DNA of 64,000 bases from Lathyrus oleraceus (lineage: Eukaryota > Streptophyta > Magnoliopsida > Fabales > Fabaceae): contig NC_066581.1 in assembly GCF_024323335.1 (NCBI RefSeq), forward strand, positions 294,758,536 to 294,822,535, in the 5' to 3' direction. The notes beneath the pieces are model-generated. The model searched no databases, had not been told where the DNA came from, and saw nothing but the letters and a program-made list of their open reading frames with translations. Positions within the stretch are counted from its first letter, which is position 1. Every line of letters begins with the position of its first letter. Made by a program: the position numbers and the translations under genes. Positions 1 to 11,499 of this stretch are shown one piece after another.

Positions 1-1002
1 GGAAGGTGCAGGGGCAGCCACTTAAGGTGGGTTCTGTTGTGGGTTTCCATATCGAAGGTTGGGATGGTTCCTCCAATTGGGATGGTATTTGTTGGTGGAC
101 AGGTCAGAAGTATTATTGTACCTGTTTTGATTGTAAAGGTTGGCTGCATAAGCTTGTGGCAGCTCAGTAATAGACTCGTCTCTCAGAATAGGACAAGTAT
201 CGGTCGGGTGCTCATGAGAAGTACAAATACCACACACTGTTGTTGTTTGAGGTTTTGCTACTGCCAGCTATTTGACTAAGGCAGTGAGCACGTCAATTTT
301 GGTCTCTAAAGCTTTGTGGGAAGAAACCTGAATTTAATTCACACCTTTGCTTTGCACAGAATTGTCTCTAGTAGTGAACTGTTGGGAATTAAGGGACATA
401 TTTTCGATAAGGGCTTTGGCAGCAGCTGGAGTCTTATCAACAAGTGCTCCACCACTAGCAGCATCAAGAATGTTCCTATCCATCGATATCAAACCCTCAT
501 AAAAGTACTGGATGAGTAGTTGCTCGGTGATCCGGTGCTGAGGGCAGCTGGATACCAAGTGTTTGAATCTCTCCCAATACTCGGTCAATGACTCATTACT
601 CTGTCTAATACCACAAATCTCCTTTCTTATCGAGGCAGCTCTGGAGGCAGGAAAATATCTCTCTAAGAACACTTTTTTCAGGGCATTCCAGCTTGCGATA
701 GATTTCGACTCAAGATAATATAACCAATCATTGGCAGCACCCTGTAGTGAAAACAGGAAGGCTCTCAGCTTGATGTGATCTTCGGTGATTCCTTCAGGTC
801 TCAATGGTGTAGAGCAAACAACCTGAAATTCCTTAAGATGCTTATGCGGATCCTCACCTGCAAGACCACTAAACATTGGCAACAAGTGTATTAAACCAGA
901 TTTCAACTCAAAAGGAATAGTAACATCAGCATATTCAATACATAAACCATTGTAAGTCATATTAGGAGTAGCATGTTCTCTCAGAGTTCTTTGGTCAGCC
1001 AT
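1..1002 (-). pseudogene. Athila-like Ty3/gypsy gag, broken and running off the window
   Basis: The minus-strand frame starts with MADQRTLREHATP at 1002 and carries a retrotransposon gag (capsid) domain: FLFSLQGAANDWLYYL, then WNALKKVFLERYFPASR, then SLTEYWERFKHLVSSCPQH. It ends the capsid part with ALIENMSLNSQQF. In-frame stops occur near 334 and 280. Beyond them the same frame resumes with a CCHC zinc knuckle (CGICTSHEHPTDTC, near 200-237), so this is one decayed gag rather than two genes. A further stop lies at about 22. Gag would package element RNA in cytoplasmic particles. The Asp-type primer site and LTR upstream (1521-2620) show this is the 5' end of a minus-strand element whose pol lies left of the window. 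Family placement (Athila or soybean Diaspora-like) rests on gag style and the PBS type and is inference. Confidence 0.85.
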
Positions 1003-1520
1003 ATTAAACTCAATAGAAAAGAAAAAAAAATTAACAAACAATGAGAAAACACAACTAATTCAGCAATGCAACAATAAATAGGAAAATACTGACAATGTCC
1101 CTATTAAGTAAAAACAATTGAAATACGAAAAAACGATTAATATAAAAGGAAAAAAAATACAAAAACACAAAAATTAATCTAATAACATCAATTAAAATTT
1201 TTGAGATTTTTTTCGGAATTTTATGAAACTATCAAAACAGAAACAAAATCATAAAAAATAGAAAAATAAGGAATTTCGGGTTTTTAGGATGACTTCCATT
1301 ATTTAGTTCCTAAATAGAGACTTTTGATCCTTGATTTTTTCCTAGTTAATCGACAAAGATTGGAATAATTTGAGACGATTTTCTTAAAAAAAAACAGATT
1401 TTTTTTATCCTAAAACACAAAAACACCATAACACAAGAAAGTTAGGGAAAAAAATGTTAAAACACGACACCTATGACTATAATAATAGTTAGACTATAAT
1501 AATGGTTAAAATCTACAAGA
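1003..1520 (-). other. 5' untranslated leader of the Athila-like element
   Basis: AT-rich DNA between the primer-binding site and gag with no coding frame. It is read as the leader RNA of the minus-strand element because of its position. Confidence 0.6.
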
Positions 1521-1539
1521 ATCCCTGTCAACGGCGCCA
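1521..1539 (-). promoter_or_regulatory. Primer-binding site, tRNA-Asp type
   Basis: On the minus strand TGGCGCCGTTGACAGGGAT differs by only two bases from the complement of the plant tRNA-Asp 3' end (TGGCGCCGTTGCCGGGGAT). It lies 3 bp inside the LTR boundary, as expected for priming of minus-strand cDNA. A tRNA-Asp primer is typical of Athila-type gypsy elements. Confidence 0.8.
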
Positions 1540-1542
1540 ATT

Positions 1543-2620
1543 TGATCTGCTGTCGCGCGCGGGTCAAAACAAGTGTTTTTCAAAAACGTAGTACGACGAC
1601 AATTTTAACTCGGATATCGTTCTCACAAGGATTCTTGATTATTATTATCCAAAGGTAAATCGAATTAAGGGGGGGTTGTTTGGTTTGGTGTTCGATTAAG
1701 AAAAAGTGATTATTAAAAGTAATTCTTGAAATAAGCTGTTATGAAATAAGTGATTACGAAATAATTCAATCTACCGATTTAGTTCCTACTATCATCGATT
1801 AATATAATTTTAATACCCTAAGCGGATTGTCTATTCCTATTTGGATACAAACTCAATGACAAGCGCGGTGAAGTTTGTGAGATGTATGATCCTATTGTCT
1901 GAATTAAGCAAACGGGATAAGTTTTCATGGATTAAGCAAACATGATTGATCAGACACAAAAATGAATTAAGCAAACGTGACGTGTCTATGTTAGGATCAT
2001 ACAATCAACCAAATTGAATCAATATATTTCATGCAATCGAATTAAGCATACAAGAACACAAAATATCATTGAAAGGAATTAAACTAAAATTAACATTATA
2101 ATAATCTCAAGTTTTGGAACCTGAGTTACGGCAGATCGAATCAGAGGGATTAATTCTCCATGGAATTCGCACAAGCTTTCAAATTTTTGTGAATAGTGAT
2201 ACCGTGTACTCTGTTCGGCTGCTTAGGTTATAGGAAAAGTAGAATAAACCTAATTTGGTCAAAACATAACCCAGGCCCAAACTAAATAACCCAACACAAA
2301 ATATAAATCTAGTGCTAAAGGCTTCAACGGATTTTTCAACCATGCTACATTCTAAATTAGCTTCTGACTTCTTCATGAAAGTCGTATCTCTTTCTCTTAG
2401 CTTTCCAACGACTAGTAGCACGCCTCGATCCGATACTCCTAGCTTCAATTATGAATTTATTCGTGAAGACTGTTAATGCTAAAAATAAACTGCGAAAAAC
2501 AAATAAGTGTAAAAATAAGATAAATTATAAAAACACATTAAAAGGGAAAAATAACCAAACTAAAATATGGAAATGCATAAGTATAAATATAGAATAATAT
2601 GCATCAAAATGCACTGATCA
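1543..2620 (-). repeat. 5' LTR of the Athila-like element
   Basis: 1078 bp. On the minus strand it begins TGATCAGTGCATTTTGATGC and ends GCGACAGCAGATCA, directly followed by the PBS. A homologous solo LTR occurs at 39829-40864 with the same ends (TGATCAGTGCATTTT and GCGACAACGGATCA on minus). The outer flank is GTGAA at 2621-2625, but the partner TSD is outside the window. Confidence 0.8.
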
Positions 2621-2719
2621 GTGAACAAAGAATAATCAGATTTGGATTGTAAAAACCTAAGGAGGTAATGGTGGTGATTAACTTATGGTTCAATTTACTA
2701 CTAGCTTGTTTGAGGCTAC

Positions 2720-2805
2720 ACACACACGCACGCACGCACGCGCGCGCATACACACACACACATGCACGTATGCACGCACGCACGACACACACACACACAC
2801 ACACA
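2720..2805. repeat. (CA)n/(CACG)n compound microsatellite
   Basis: Alternating CACACA, CGCACGCA and GCGCGC stretches. The ORFs on both strands here (Cys/Val-rich or His/Thr-rich) are translations of the repeat and not genes. Confidence 0.9.
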
Positions 2806-2839
2806 TTGAGCTTGCACACAAGATTTTTGTTAGATACGT

Positions 2840-3250
2840 GTAGCCCTAGGGGAATTTTCATGTAAACTTCTCATCCAAGTAACCATGTAAAATAGCAGTG
2901 TTGATGTCAAGTTGGTGTAAAAACCAAGTTTGATAAGATGTTATAGATAAAATAATTCTTATTGTTCTTACTTTAATAACATGGTTGAATGTGTCATGAT
3001 AGCCCAAACCTTCAGTTTGGTTAAACCATTTAGCTACAAGACGAGCTTTATACCTCTTAATTATACCATTGGTTAGAAACTTTTGTTTAAAGATCCATTT
3101 ACATCTTATGACACATATGTTATGAGAAAGGGGTTAAATCACATGTATTATTATTAATAAGGGATTGAAGCTCATTATGGATCGCTCCTTTCCAATTTTT
3201 GTAAAGGATATCAGTGGAGTAAGATATAGGTGTGAATTTATGTGCTTGTA
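2840..3250 (-). pseudogene. Ty1/copia reverse transcriptase (RVT_2) relic
   Basis: Reading the minus strand downwards gives CKWIFKQKFLTNGIIKRY, then KARLVAKWFNQTEG, then SYQTWFLHQLDINTAILHGY, then LDEKF. This is the N-terminal RVT_2 region of copia pol, in which a lysine/arginine-rich strand leads to the first catalytic aspartate (QLDINTA, usually QMDVxxA). Several frame breaks and stops interrupt it and no other pol domain is nearby. It may be part of the decayed copia element whose gag is at 6185-7927, but order and spacing do not prove that. Confidence 0.7.
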
Positions 3251-3439
3251 GAATATTCATTGTCTAAATGCAAACAGTTAAAGATCCATTGTTAATACGT
3301 AAACCAAGAGCCAAACAAACCATAATCCAAAATGCACATGCATAAAGATACCAAACATGAATTGACAAAATGCATAAATACACATGACACCAAACATAAC
3401 CGGACACCACCAGACCAATCTCACAACACATCATTTAAA
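3251..3439. other. No gene seen; decayed element sequence
   Basis: Short AT-rich stretch between two minus-strand element relics, with no conserved motif that I recognise. Confidence 0.4.
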
Positions 3440-4676
3440 CACCAATCTACCTTCTCCTACATTCTCTTGGTGCACCCTTTTGCCAGCCATATCCTTCATT
3501 GCGGTATTGAGAATATATAACATCACACATATCCCTGTAAAAACTCTCATAACAATGAGAGTTATCCTCATGTGTAGAAATAATGTGATTAATTCTAGCC
3601 AAAAGGGCTTCATGATTTACATTCATGTCAGTGCGTAATGGCACCAATGCCTTAGTCATGTATGAATCAAAGGCATCAAAGTTGGAATCTTGAGTGGACA
3701 AATGTTGTTGCATCAGATTGTATTGCTATATTTGTGCAGCCTCAAATACGACTCGCCTTCGACACTCGTCGGCATAGTTCTTACTAGCAAGGAAGTAATA
3801 TGTCCTTCGCCGGACATCCTAAAAGTATCCCAAATTGTAAGAGTCTTTTGAGAAAACTCTTGTACAACCCATGAGACTTTTATGACAGGTTAGGCAAGCC
3901 AATATTGAATAATTTCAAAATCTTTGAAACCATAGACACATAGCAAAATGAAGTACCTTTGTTTCACTTCTTTATAGCAAAAATCCTCGAAATAATGTAA
4001 TGAGGTCAATTTATCTTAACTTTGTTGAGCAGAATGTAGACCAAGTGAACTTCAAAATAATCAATTCTTGAAAAACCACCATTTTCGGACAGAGAATGTG
4101 AGAAACAAGCCAAAGCAAAATCCTTGGAACCATCTTTAATTGTTCAGTAGTAAGAGGTTCAAAGCTACATTCTAGATGAAAAGCTCTAAGAATTTCGTTC
4201 ACCGTAGCATTCCCATTATAATCAACATGAGTATAAACATCTGTCACCAATGGATCTGGTTCATCTCCCACATCACGATCAGTAATAGTTATCCCAAATA
4301 AAGAATTCCACAATTCATCTGTAAACTCGTAAATCACATTCCCAATGGTAAACTAAAAACGAGAACCATCTTTTGCATGTAGCCCATAGTAGAACACACG
4401 AATAAGATCCGCATTGTAATCTTGTGCAAGTTGCAAAAAGTAGTCAATCTTCTGATGAGAGACCAACTCAACAACAATAGGAAGAGCCAACTGAGCAACA
4501 TATTTTTCTTTTCACACATATTGTTTTACCACTATCCTATCATTGTGATTTTCTTCAAACTCCTCAATACACCTTCGAGATACCAATGAGAAAGTAGTTT
4601 CTATAGCAGTAGATGAGGAACTGGGCTTTCCTTTACCTTTAGAGTCAACCTTAGTCTTTGTTAGCTTATGAGCCAT
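3440..4676 (-). pseudogene. Plant retroelement ORF of 'putative plant transposon protein' type, decayed
   Basis: The minus-strand frame opens with MAHKLTKTKVDSKGKGKPSS at 4676. It continues through two in-frame stops (near 4514 and 4345) into IRVFYYGLHAKDGSRF and FTDELWNSLFGITITDRD, then LLWLVSHILCPKMVVFQ. Farther on, after frame breaks, is a helical C-terminal part (DAFDSYMTKALVPLRTDMNV, about 3713-3447). The order (basic Ser-rich start, a region with V-FYY-L, then HIL-P) matches the uncharacterised plant-transposon domain often found as gag-like or env-like ORF in legume LTR elements. Its molecular role is unknown. It cannot be expressed as one protein. Family assignment is from memory of the pattern, not a search. 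Confidence 0.55.
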
Positions 4677-6184
4677 TGAAAAAGTTGAGATAGGATGTGC
4701 GCACCAAGTGTTTGATAGAATGTTCGAATGAAATATGATGGAGAATGAGATATTTAAGAATACCCACACACTCAAACAAGACACACAACCAATAAAACAC
4801 ACAAGGAAGTAAGGATATAGAAAGAGCAAGTATGAATTTTGAACTTTTATGACTTAGATAAACAAAGAGGGTTTTTGAAAGAAAAAGAGGGAAAATAAGA
4901 TGAATGGAAGAGATTTGATGAAAATGTGAATGAAGATGAAATGGGTTGAGAGAGACAAAACAAGATTTAATGAAATTGAATGAATTTTATGAGATGAGCT
5001 GAAGCTTTGAGACTTGAGAGCTTTGGGTGCATGAATGTTAAATGATGTTTTTTTTACTAAATAGAGAATATGAGTCGACCTCTAAGTTAATGTACCGATC
5101 TGTTAAAGTTATATGTCGGCATATACTGAAGTGTTTAATCAAGAATAGAAAAATTAATTCTACAGGTCGACCTATCCATGAATGTGTCGACACATCATGA
5201 AGCATTTTTGACAAATACAAAAATTCAAATAATGCGCCGACCTATACGACCATGTGTTGATGCATTATGGACAAAACTTGACAAAAATCACATTTATGAC
5301 TTATGAAATGATGTTTGATGACTCACAATGACTTATGCATGACTAATGAATAAGAGACTATGCATATGCAGTGATTTGATGGTTTGAAAGCAATTAACAT
5401 GAACACACAAAAGTAATCATGAAATGACAAAAGATATATATCAAGTATGATGACACTTAGTATAAAGCCACTATAAACATATAAAATGAAACACACAATG
5501 GTTGCATTGAAATTTTTGGAAGTGAGCAAATGTTACACATATCATGCATATACTACATCATATGCCTTTGAAAAATAAACAGGTAAAAGAAATACTCACT
5601 TACGAAATAAGAAAAAGGATTGAAACGATATAACCTCACCATATGGAAGACAGAGGATGCACAAGCATTCCACGAGAAAATTTCGAACGAAAGTTGAAAT
5701 GAACGCAGTAAGTGCCACAAACACAAATAGAATCAAAACGCTCTTACCACTTTTCTCTTTGTACAAGTTTTTGAGAGTGCTATTAATAATGTACCCAAGA
5801 GTCTCCTTGAATTGATTATCATCCTAATATTTGGATTTTCAATCTTGTTCAATTATGATAATCATCTTGCTCCTCCTCCTCACGTTTTCTCATCTTAGGT
5901 TGATCAATCCCTAATTTGATGAACTTGAGTATGTCTTGTCGAAGATAACTTACATCATTAAGAACAATACCTTTTTCGACAATTCTAGGATAGAGAATAT
6001 TAGTAATGATCAATACACTTTTACCAATTAAAATAACACTAAACATTAACCTATTTAGTAACACATTATATATTCCTTGTCATTAAGTTAAGAAATAGAG
6101 AAGTGTTACAAGTATTATGTCTTGAGCTTCCACGAACGAGATCTCATACTCTTTTCATAGTGCCAAGACATTTATCCTGCAAGA
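4677..6184. other. Non-coding element sequence with GTCGAC-type palindromes
   Basis: No convincing gene. Between 5074 and 5261 there are GTCGAC or one-to-two-base variants at 5074, 5115, 5166, 5186, 5236 and 5256, mostly in pairs 20-21 bp apart. The same motif and spacing occur in the solo LTR at 44607-46471, so 5.0-5.35 kb is probably a decayed LTR of that family. The 5849-6064 minus ORF has a charged tail (RKREEEEQDD) but no recognised domain. Confidence 0.5.
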
Positions 6185-7927
6185 TCAACGACTAATTCTA
6201 GGTATCCAATGTTTATTGGGTCCTTGATGATTAGTGAAATCTTGGTTGCATTTAGGCAACCATTTGTCAATGCCTTTGGGGACCAAGAGTCTCCTAAAGT
6301 TACACTTTGCAATGGTATGACCCTTCATGCAAAAATAATGGCAATAAACATTGTAAGAAGATGCTCTTTTTCTATTCGAACTCTTTTCAACATAACTATA
6401 ACTTCTATAAGGATTATGAGAAGGCATGTCATATTTTGACGTGTCAATAGCAAAAGTGACTTTGGGTTGAAAAACCTTGTTCAACTTGGCTTTAAGATCT
6501 CTTGACTCTTTTTTCCAAATATGACAAGTCTCACACCTAAACCATTAGGTTCTATTATCATCACATTTATCTTTTAAAATATCTATCATAGACTTCCTTA
6601 GAGCTTCCATGTTCTTTTCATTTTCCAACATTTTAGCTTGCAAATGAGAGAAAATTATTTTGTTTGAAGCAAGCTTTTTGAAACTTGTCTTTGTAGATTT
6701 TCAAAATATTCTTGCAATTGAGAATAAGATAAGTCATGAGTATATTTAGGCTTAAAGTAACTTACATTATTTTTCTTTCCTTTGTTGGCCATGTAACACA
6801 TCTTTGCCAATTCGTCGCTTGAGCTAGAACTTTCTCCACTTGAAGAACCATTTTCGCTTTCTCAAGAAACATATGCCCTTCTAGGCTTATTGGATCTTTC
6901 GTGAATACAACTTTCATTTTCTTTCACAATTTGAGGACACCCCGACCTAATGTACTCATGACTTATCATGCATATACTTCTACCATTCCTTTTCTTCTTC
7001 TCATCTGCCTTTGAGGAATTTGACAACCTTCTGGATTTTCTATGATCCTTTTTTTTGGAGTACTTATTTGCTTGTTCTCACATATATCTATTGTAATTTT
7101 TGATGAACAACCCCATGTCTTCTTCATCGGATTATTTGTCATCTTTAGTTTCACAATCACTAAGCTCACTATTTGAGGACTTTAAACTATAAGCCTTTAG
7201 AGCAATGGACTACTTCTCTTCCACCTTGTCTTTACCTTTCTCTTTCTTCATCTTATTTTCATACTCTTTTTCATATTTTTCCAAGCAAGCGAGTTCTTGC
7301 TCATGTTCTTCCAATTTACCAAACAAAGTAGTAAGAATCGAGTGCTTTAAGATTATTCGCTTCTTTGATCACGATGATCTTGGGTTGTCATTCCCTGTTA
7401 AGACATCTTAAAACCTTGTTAATAGCAATAGCATTGGAGATAGGATTAACTAGAGCATTCAATCTATTAATAATATGTGTGAATCTCTTTTGCATATCGA
7501 CAACGGTTTCACCATGCTTCATACGAAAGAGTTCAAACTCTTGGTTTAATGTGTTGATCCTAGCTTGTTTGACCTTATTAGTTCCCTCATGGAAAACTTC
7601 TAATGCGTCCCACATAGATTTGACGGTTTCACAATGAGAAATACAATGATACTCATAAACACGTAAAGGGGATATGAGAATATTTTGTATTTTCCAATCA
7701 TGAGACCACAACTTCCTATCATTATCGTTCCATTGATTTTCCGATTTTTGTACAATGACGTCTTCACCATTGGTTATTGTAATTTCATTAGGACCATTTA
7801 TGATGATGTCCCATACACCCTTATCAACAAAGTTGATATGAATGCGCATACAAGCTTTCCAATAGCTATAATTTTCGCCGGTGAAAATAGGTGTTCCATT
7901 ATACGCCCCTTTAGGTTCGATAGCCAT
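6185..7927 (-). pseudogene. Ty1/copia gag (DUF4219/UBN2 plus zinc knuckle), broken
   Basis: The frame starts at 7927 with MAIEPKGAYNGTPIFTGENY, a DUF4219-like start. A UBN2-type gag follows: SMWDALEVFHEGTNKVKQAR, then FELFRMKHGETVVDMQKRFT and HIINRLNAL, to about 7388. After frame breaks and a charged linker, a CCHC knuckle CHYFCMKGHTIAKC appears near 6380 (one extra base pattern, CX3C instead of CX2C). Gag would form the particle shell of a copia element. The PBS and an LTR end lie 35-50 bp upstream at 7962-7979, which fixes this as the start of a minus-strand element. No integrase or RT follows in order, so pol has been lost. Confidence 0.8.
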
Positions 7928-7961
7928 TATCTAATTAGAAAATCTTAAGACCGAAAATAAA

Positions 7962-7976
7962 CAGGCTCTAAGACCA
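7962..7976 (-). promoter_or_regulatory. Copia primer-binding site, tRNA-Met type variant
   Basis: Minus strand TGGTCTTAGAGCCTG resembles the canonical copia TGGTATCAGAGC. It is two bases from an LTR end (GTCTAACA) and 35 bp from the gag start. Confidence 0.75.
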
Positions 7977-7978
7977 CT

Positions 7979-8130
7979 TGTTAGACGATATGCTTAGATC
8001 TAGAGGGGGGGGGGGTGAATATACCTCATGTTAAAAATTTATTCGAAAATTTGATTTAGAAAAATTTATGGCGCGGAAGTTTACTAATGTCGAAAATTTG
8101 ATTTAGAAAATTTTGATTTAGAAAATTTTG
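7979..8130 (-). repeat. Truncated LTR stub of the copia element
   Basis: The minus-strand end GCATATCGTCTAACA and a G-run (C-run on minus) followed by GGTGAATA match the end of the LTR at 46471 (GCATATCGTCTAACA, preceded by CACCCCCC). Similarity fades within about 150 bp, so the outer limit is approximate. Confidence 0.55.
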
Positions 8131-9121
8131 ATTTCAACATCCAAACTTGTTGAACATCGTTATGAACCATTAGTTTACTAATGTCATCAAATTGTTGAAA
8201 TACTTGATACATAATGCCATGTTTCCCATGTCTATTTGTCGTCTAAAAGTTGTCATTACCACTTGTGTTTTAGGTGGATCAACAAATATATATAAAGAAG
8301 CATTATGAGGAGTCAAATATGTTGGCATTTCTAACTTTTGTGGAAGGTTAATAGATCTCTATGAGGCTGACCTCTTTGATCATGATCAAGGTGATTGATC
8401 CATACTACTAAGATTTTCACCATAATGCATGTTTATACGCTAAATGTAATCTTGGCCCGATAAACTAAATTTTTTCAATGGTAGTGTTTGTGTGTCCCAC
8501 TAGGCGTGTCAACTTTGTTGTTTAATAGCAAATTCATTCGAGGTGTCTGCTAATAACTCTTGTTATTGATTCCTTTTTTTCAAGAGATTATAATAAGGAA
8601 GAAAATATGTTTCATACCTATGGGTTGCTTAACTATTTAAAAAATTGGTAAGTACAATGTTTTGTTGGGGTTTGAGCTAGTGAAGTAAAAAATCACATAA
8701 AAGGAAAGATAAAAAAGAAAATTTTAATGATAAAATGCATAACATAGTTTAATTGATTGAATGTGTAAAATTTACAAATTTAATATTTATGGCAATCAAT
8801 AATCCGATTGGCATAAATATTTGTTTTTTATATTTATAAAATTATTATTATGACGTAATTTTAAATTCTTAAAATGTTCATTATATAAATAAAAAAGTGT
8901 AAATATTTATTCTTAATAATTGAAAATTTCAAAGTCTATTTTTTTTTAACTGTAAAAATTAATTATTACTATTATTATTAAGATTTTAAATTAATTTTAT
9001 TCAAAAAACACAAACAAGTTAAATTTATTTCTTTAGCTAAAGCTATGAAACGAAATCCATAAGCAAAGTAAATAACATATAAATAAAGAAAAAAACAAAA
9101 AAACAACAAAAATAATGTATG
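8131..9121. other. AT-rich intergenic DNA, nothing recognised
   Basis: Low-complexity AT-rich sequence without conserved ORFs or repeats that I recognise. Confidence 0.5.
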
Positions 9122-9200
9122 TTTAGATTAGGTTTTGAACCCACACCCTTCGTAATGCTTAAGCTGAAAATGTACCTTGTACCAACTCAGCTATCTTAAG
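9122..9200 (-). repeat. tRNA-derived SINE head (A and B boxes)
   Basis: On the minus strand TAGCTGAGTTGGTAC (A-box-like, around 9180-9192) is followed about 40 bp on by GGTTCAAAACC (B-box-like, 9131-9141). That is the spacing of an internal Pol III promoter. No acceptor stem or cloverleaf can be drawn, so it is not a tRNA gene. T-rich sequence follows below 9120, as in plant Au-type SINEs. Could also be a chance tRNA relic. Confidence 0.45.
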
Positions 9201-9416
9201 TTTCTACTATTTGATCTTATTAATTCATATTTATTTATTTTTATCGTACCTTATTAAAATAAAACATAAGAGAACACCACCAAATCAAAACACGTCGCAT
9301 GTTGTACCATATTTTTGTTCCTAATTTCATATATATATTTTTTTTGTTATGCGTTTTCCCTTTTTCAACAAAACCCCATTTTACATTTAAAAATTCCACC
9401 TTTTTTCAATATTGCA
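9201..9416 (+). promoter_or_regulatory. Presumed promoter and 5' UTR of the ataxin-10-like gene
   Basis: AT-rich, with TATATATATTT near 9330 about 85 bp before the ATG. Which TATA-like stretch is used cannot be decided from sequence alone. Confidence 0.35.
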
Positions 9417-11380
9417 ATGGGTGATGATGATGCCCTCAAGTTACTCTTTGATGTTTCCAACTCCAACACCTTAGAAAACTCCTTAGATATTCTCATTCAA
9501 ACTGCTAAATCTGAATCTGGACGTTCCCACCTCGCTTCCAAAAGAATTCTCCCTGTAGTTCTCAGTATACTTCACTCACAAACCCCTTTTTTGGATCACC
9601 ATATTCTATCTTTGTGTTTCAAGCTTCTCAGAAACCTGTGTGCTGGTGAACTTGTGAATCAGAATTTGTTTCTTGAGTTTGACGGGGTTGTTATTGTTGT
9701 TTCGAGGATTTTGAGGTTAGAGGGTGTTTCTGATCATATGTTGGTTCGATGGGGTTTGCAGGTTTTGGCCAATGTTTGTTTGGCTGGGAAAAAGCATCAG
9801 AGGGCTGTTTGGGAAGAGTTGTTTCCTCTTGGTTTTGTGTCTCTTGCAAGACTTGGAATTAAGGATGTTTCTGATCCATTGTGTATGGTGATTTATACAT
9901 GTTGTGATGGAAATCCAGAATGGTTTGGAGAGCTTTGTAGCGATAGTGGTTGGCCTGTAGTGGTGGAATCAGTGAAAACTGCTTCTTCTGGTTAGTTTGT
10001 AGTTTATGTTTTGCTTGTGTACTCTTGTATGTTTGTTTCATCTATGCTGTTGTTTAGGATCAGTCTTATGTTGTAACTTTGATTTTGTTTATGTATGTGT
10101 TTATTTGCTTTCCTTATAAATGAATCACGGACAATAGACACGCCACTGATTCATTGACATATGTGATAATTTGAGAAATGATGAAAAAATTCAAAGTCAT
10201 GTCTTGGTGTTGGTTCCTCTCTAATTGTCCTTGTCCGGCCCATTGGTGGAAGCTCGGGATAGTTAGTGTTAGTGAATTCGGAGGATTTCAGGTTCTCTGA
10301 ATGCCTGGTTTTGAGTCGGATGGGTTTTGGCTAATTCCTTTGTTAGTATTGGTGTTGCTGTTGCAAACTGCTTATATATTGCTATGCTGTCATGACTTAC
10401 GAGTTGTTTCCATAATTTTCTAGGCTGCCATGATTCATGTCACGAGTTCGTATTTATGTCTTGTGGTTTTTAAGTTGTAACACTGACTTCTACTTCTTCT
10501 ATTGAAACCAGCTAGTTTTGGCGAGGATTGGATAAAGTTGATTCTCTCAAGAATTTGTCTTGAAGAATCTCAATTGCCTGTATTGTTTTCTAAATTACGG
10601 TTTAAGGATATTCACGAGGGTGAAGATACCGAGTCAATAGATGATCAGTTTTCATCTGAACAAGTGTTTCTTCTGCAAATTCTATCAGAAATTTTGAATG
10701 AGCGAATCGAAGATTTTACTATTTCGAAGGATGTTGCGTTGTTTGTTTATGGAGTATTCAAGAAATCTAAGGGGGTTCTTGAGCATGCAGTGAGAGGCAA
10801 GTCCGGTCTTCCGACTGGCATTACTGCAGTGGATGTTCTTGGCTACTCGCTTACTATATTGAGGGACATCTGTGCTCATGATAGTGCAAGAGGTAATGCA
10901 GAGGATGCAAACGATGTTGTCGATGTGTTATTGTCAAATGGTCTCATGGAGTTGCTTTTGATTGTGCTTGGGGACCTTGAACCTCCAGCAATAATCAGAA
11001 AAGGAATCAAACAATCTGAGAATCAAGATGGTGCTAGCTCTTCCTCGAAACCATGCCCTTACAAAGGATTTAGGAGAGACATAGTTGCACTTATCGGAAA
11101 TTGTGTGTATAGAAGGAAGCATGCACAAGATGAACTGCGGAATAGGAATGGAGTTCTATTGCTATTGCAGCAATGTGTTACCGATGAAGATAATCCTTTT
11201 CTGAGAGAATGGGGAATATGGTCTGTCAGGAATATGTTGGAGGGCAATGAGGAGAATCAAAAGGTAGTTTCTGAATTGCAGCTGCAAGGATCTGCTGATA
11301 TACCCGAAATTTCTGCACTTGGTCTTCGAGTCGAGGTTGATCAAAATACTCGGCGTGCAAAGCTTGTAAATGTCTCTTGA
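9417..11380 (+). CDS. ATXN10: Ataxin-10-like armadillo-repeat protein, two exons, 480 aa
   Basis: Join 9417-9990 and 10512-11380. The donor is CTTCTG|GTTAGT and the acceptor AAACCAG|CTAG; the intron is 521 bp, phase 1. The spliced frame reads VKTASSG to ASFGEDW without a gap. I chose the ATG at 9417 (MGDDDALKLLFDVSN) over the upstream in-frame ATG at 9315. The extra 34 residues from 9315 are AT-driven, whereas MGDDD begins the conserved helical protein. The protein is all-helical with armadillo-like repeats. Residues about 374-440 form the ataxin-10 domain (PYKGFRRDIVALIGN, NPFLREWGIWSVRNMLEGN). Plant homologues are single-copy, about 475 aa, and poorly characterised; the animal protein acts in cytoplasmic signalling and cytokinesis. 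No disabling mutation is seen. Identification is from the C-terminal signature. Confidence 0.93.
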
Positions 11381-11499
11381 AGTAATACTCTAACTTTTTT
11401 TTGTTTTTTATTTTTAAAATTCAAAATAACTTTCATTAAATTAAGGATAATCTTTCTTAAAATCATTTTGGTTAAAAGGAAAGTACCCATATTTAAACA

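Noticed and set aside
1521..1539. tRNA-Asp gene
   Set aside because: Only the 3' 18-19 bases match, next to an LTR; it is a primer-binding site.
2604..2865. Cys/Val- and His/Thr-rich ORFs on opposite strands
   Set aside because: Produced by the CA/CACG microsatellite; no conserved start or domain.
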